A DNA stretch of 64,000 nucleotides from Gammaproteobacteria bacterium (GTDB lineage Bacteria > Pseudomonadota > Gammaproteobacteria > HTCC5015): positions 1 through 64,000 of the forward strand of contig JAFGLM010000023.1 of the NCBI GenBank assembly GCA_016928055.1, given 5' to 3'. This document shows, in pieces, positions 62,321 to 64,000 of this stretch. The position numbers were made by a program, and so were the translations under genes. Within the stretch, counting starts at the first letter, position 1; every line of letters begins with the position of its first letter. The notes under the pieces were generated by a model, which saw only the letters and a list, made by a program, of their open reading frames with translations, ran no database searches and was not told the origin of the DNA.

Positions 62321-64000
62321 TTAGCAACCTGCCAGCGCCTTGTTGGCGATTTCGTAAACATCTCGGGACAACCCCGCGTGCTCCAGTATACGCTGCAATT
62401 GCTGATGCATTAATTCACTCTGCGGTTGCATCAGCCGACGCCAGGGATTTAGCGCGGCCAGCAATCGAGCCGCTACCTGCGGGTTCAGTTCATTTAATTT
62501 CAAAACATAGTCTGCTAATAATTGGTAGCCACCACCGGATGGACAATGAAAGCGGACCGGATTGGACTGTGAAAAAACACCTAACAAAGAGCGCAGCCGG
62601 TTCGGATTGGTCAGCGAAAAAGCTGGATCGCCGGTTAAGGCAAGCACTTTTTGCAGGGCATCTTCCCGCCGCGAGCTGGCCTGGACTGCAAACCATTTAT
62701 CCAGCACCAGCGGATCGTGGGAATAACGTTGCCTGAAATCCCGCAGCACGTCATCCGCCAACGCTCCGCCACGGTCCACTAACGGCCCCAGCGCCGCCAG
62801 GCGATCGGTCATATTGTTCGCCTGACGATACTGTGCAACGCATAACTCAATCGCATCCGTTTTCCCGGTGCACATGACATAAGACAGGCATAAGTTCTTT
62901 AATGCGCGTCGCGCGATGGCAATAGCATCCAGACCGTGATCTTCACTGTGCAGCTGCAGATAACGCTGACGCATTACTCCATAACCGTTGTTTGCAATGG
63001 TTCGTCGCAGGTCCTCCCGCGCACGAAAAATCGCCTGTGGATCCGTCGGATTAAACTGTTCCCCCAGATACTTTTCGTTCGGCAACGCCAAAGCCTCAGC
63101 CAACAACCCGGCATCTTGCGAGTCGTCTTCCAGCAATTCGATCACAGCAGCGATAAATCCGTTCTCACCCACTGCAGGCTGCTGGTTGTCAGATACGACG
63201 CGTTGCCGGATTAGTCTTTCGGCATAACGCTGACAGGCTTCCCAACGATTAAAACTGTCGCTATCGCGGGTCATCAGCAAATGTAAATCACTGTCGGCGT
63301 ATTCAAATTCAAGTTTGACCGGTGCCGAAAAATCTCTTAGCAATGAGGGCACCGGCTGCTCCGGCACATCATAAAAAATAAATTGTTGTTTGGTATCGCC
63401 GATCGTAAGCACCAGTGATTCCGCCGCCTCAAGGCCGATATCAGTATGCAAAGCCAGAGATTGGCCTTTTTTATCCAATAATCCCATCGACACTGGAATA
63501 ACAACCGGAAGTTTTTCGATTTGATCAGGGCCCGCTGGACAGGATTGTCTAAATATCATGCGATAGGTTTTCGCCTCCGCGTTATATTCGCCTTCGACTT
63601 CCAGTTCTGGCGTACCCGCCTGGCTATACCAGCGCCGGAACTGTGCCAAATCAAAATGGTTGGCATCTTCCATCGCCGCTATAAAATCTTCGATGGTTAC
63701 GGCGTGACCATCATGCCGTTGAAAATAGAGATCCATTCCTCTACGGAATCCGTCTGCGCCCAACAGGCAGCGCTGCATGCGAATCAGTTCTGCGCCTTTC
63801 TCATAAACAGTAACGGTATAAAAATTGTTTATTTCGATATAGCTTTCCGGCCGTACCGGATGCGCCATCGGTCCGGCATCCTCGGCAAATTGCATGGTGC
63901 GCAATAACTGTACGTCCTGTATGCGTTTGACAGCCCGGGCGCTCATATCAGAACTAAATTCCTGATCGCGAAAAACCGTCAAGCCTTCCTTCAGACTCAA
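62321..64000 (-). CDS. pepN: Aminopeptidase N, C-terminal part (runs off the right edge)
   Basis: Only 559 residues are inside the window; the N-terminal domains and most of the zinc site (HExxH) lie beyond 64000. The visible part begins LSLKEGLTVFRDQEFSSD, which directly follows the HEYFHNW segment in PepN, so Glu of KEGLT, the third zinc ligand, is present. VTVYEKGAELIRM contains the catalytic Tyr region. The rest is the Ig-like domain and C-terminal helical domain of M1 PepN. It stops 99 bp before the metX start, on the same strand. Confidence 0.95.
   Translation of the reverse strand: MSLKEGLTVFRDQEFSSDMSARAVKRIQDVQLLRTMQFAEDAGPMAHPVRPESYIEINNFYTVTVYEKGAELIRMQRCLLGADGFRRGMDLYFQRHDGHAVTIEDFIAAMEDANHFDLAQFRRWYSQAGTPELEVEGEYNAEAKTYRMIFRQSCPAGPDQIEKLPVVIPVSMGLLDKKGQSLALHTDIGLEAAESLVLTIGDTKQQFIFYDVPEQPVPSLLRDFSAPVKLEFEYADSDLHLLMTRDSDSFNRWEACQRYAERLIRQRVVSDNQQPAVGENGFIAAVIELLEDDSQDAGLLAEALALPNEKYLGEQFNPTDPQAIFRAREDLRRTIANNGYGVMRQRYLQLHSEDHGLDAIAIARRALKNLCLSYVMCTGKTDAIELCVAQYRQANNMTDRLAALGPLVDRGGALADDVLRDFRQRYSHDPLVLDKWFAVQASSRREDALQKVLALTGDPAFSLTNPNRLRSLLGVFSQSNPVRFHCPSGGGYQLLADYVLKLNELNPQVAARLLAALNPWRRLMQPQSELMHQQLQRILEHAGLSRDVYEIANKALAGC

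Overview
This window looks like part of a gammaproteobacterial chromosome with a base composition near 50% GC. The housekeeping order asmA-mutY-yggX-tRNA-Phe, the divergent pair yicC / rph-rdgB, and the priA, rpmE, argS-SPOR, hemW, hemH, queG, metX and pepN proteins all read as Gammaproteobacteria. I cannot name a genus. No phage, insertion sequence or CRISPR array is visible.

Layout. 0-1 kb: hspQ-terB-like pair (minus). 1-3.4 kb: a secreted subtilisin-like protease overlapping the gene for a small putative lipoprotein that resembles the protease's own propeptide. 3.6-12.8 kb: a plus-strand carbon and redox cluster: GltD-like Fe-S flavoprotein, one-chain pyruvate:ferredoxin oxidoreductase (nifJ), a dihydroorotate-dehydrogenase-like flavoprotein and pyruvate phosphate dikinase. 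12.9-24.1 kb: a complete NAD-reducing [NiFe]-hydrogenase locus of the Ralstonia HoxFUYH type, with hypBA on the minus strand and hoxFUYHW-hypFCDE on the plus strand. 24.4-28.8 kb: an RND efflux pair, followed by an FNR-type regulator and a lipoprotein alkaline phosphatase (both minus). 31.9-35.6 kb: tRNA-Phe, yggX, mutY, asmA (minus). 35.8-39.1 kb: DUF2333 protein (plus); Hsp20 with two heat-shock promoters, TauE/SafE and YicC (minus). 39.2-43.7 kb: rph, rdgB, a methanogen-output-domain/diguanylate-cyclase pair, hemW. 43.7-50.4 kb: DUF4124 protein, rpmE, xni-like nuclease, PilH-like regulator, fructosamine kinase, queG, hemH, an HNH nuclease and the wreck of a sigma-factor gene. 50.9-55.7 kb: priA, a hybrid histidine kinase, a convergent NarL-type regulator. 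56.1-64 kb: argS, a SPOR protein, an AI-2E-type permease, then metX-thpR-MBL hydrolase and the C-terminal part of pepN (minus).

How it fits together. From 3.6 to 24.1 kb the genes make a coherent low-oxygen energy block. Pyruvate phosphate dikinase links PEP and pyruvate. PFOR links pyruvate to acetyl-CoA and reduced ferredoxin. The GltD-like protein could pass ferredoxin electrons to NAD(P). The Hox hydrogenase links NADH with H2, and the Hyp proteins build its NiFe site. An FNR-type regulator with an incomplete cysteine set lies about 5 kb downstream. This coupling is inferred from gene order and families.

The observations most worth a second look are the protease with a separate propeptide-like lipoprotein, the redox block with its two unassigned flavoproteins, the alkaline phosphatase with an internally duplicated crown segment, matching DnaA-box pairs upstream of both rpmE and priA, a candidate small transcript before argS, and a MetX protein that resembles serine O-succinyltransferases.
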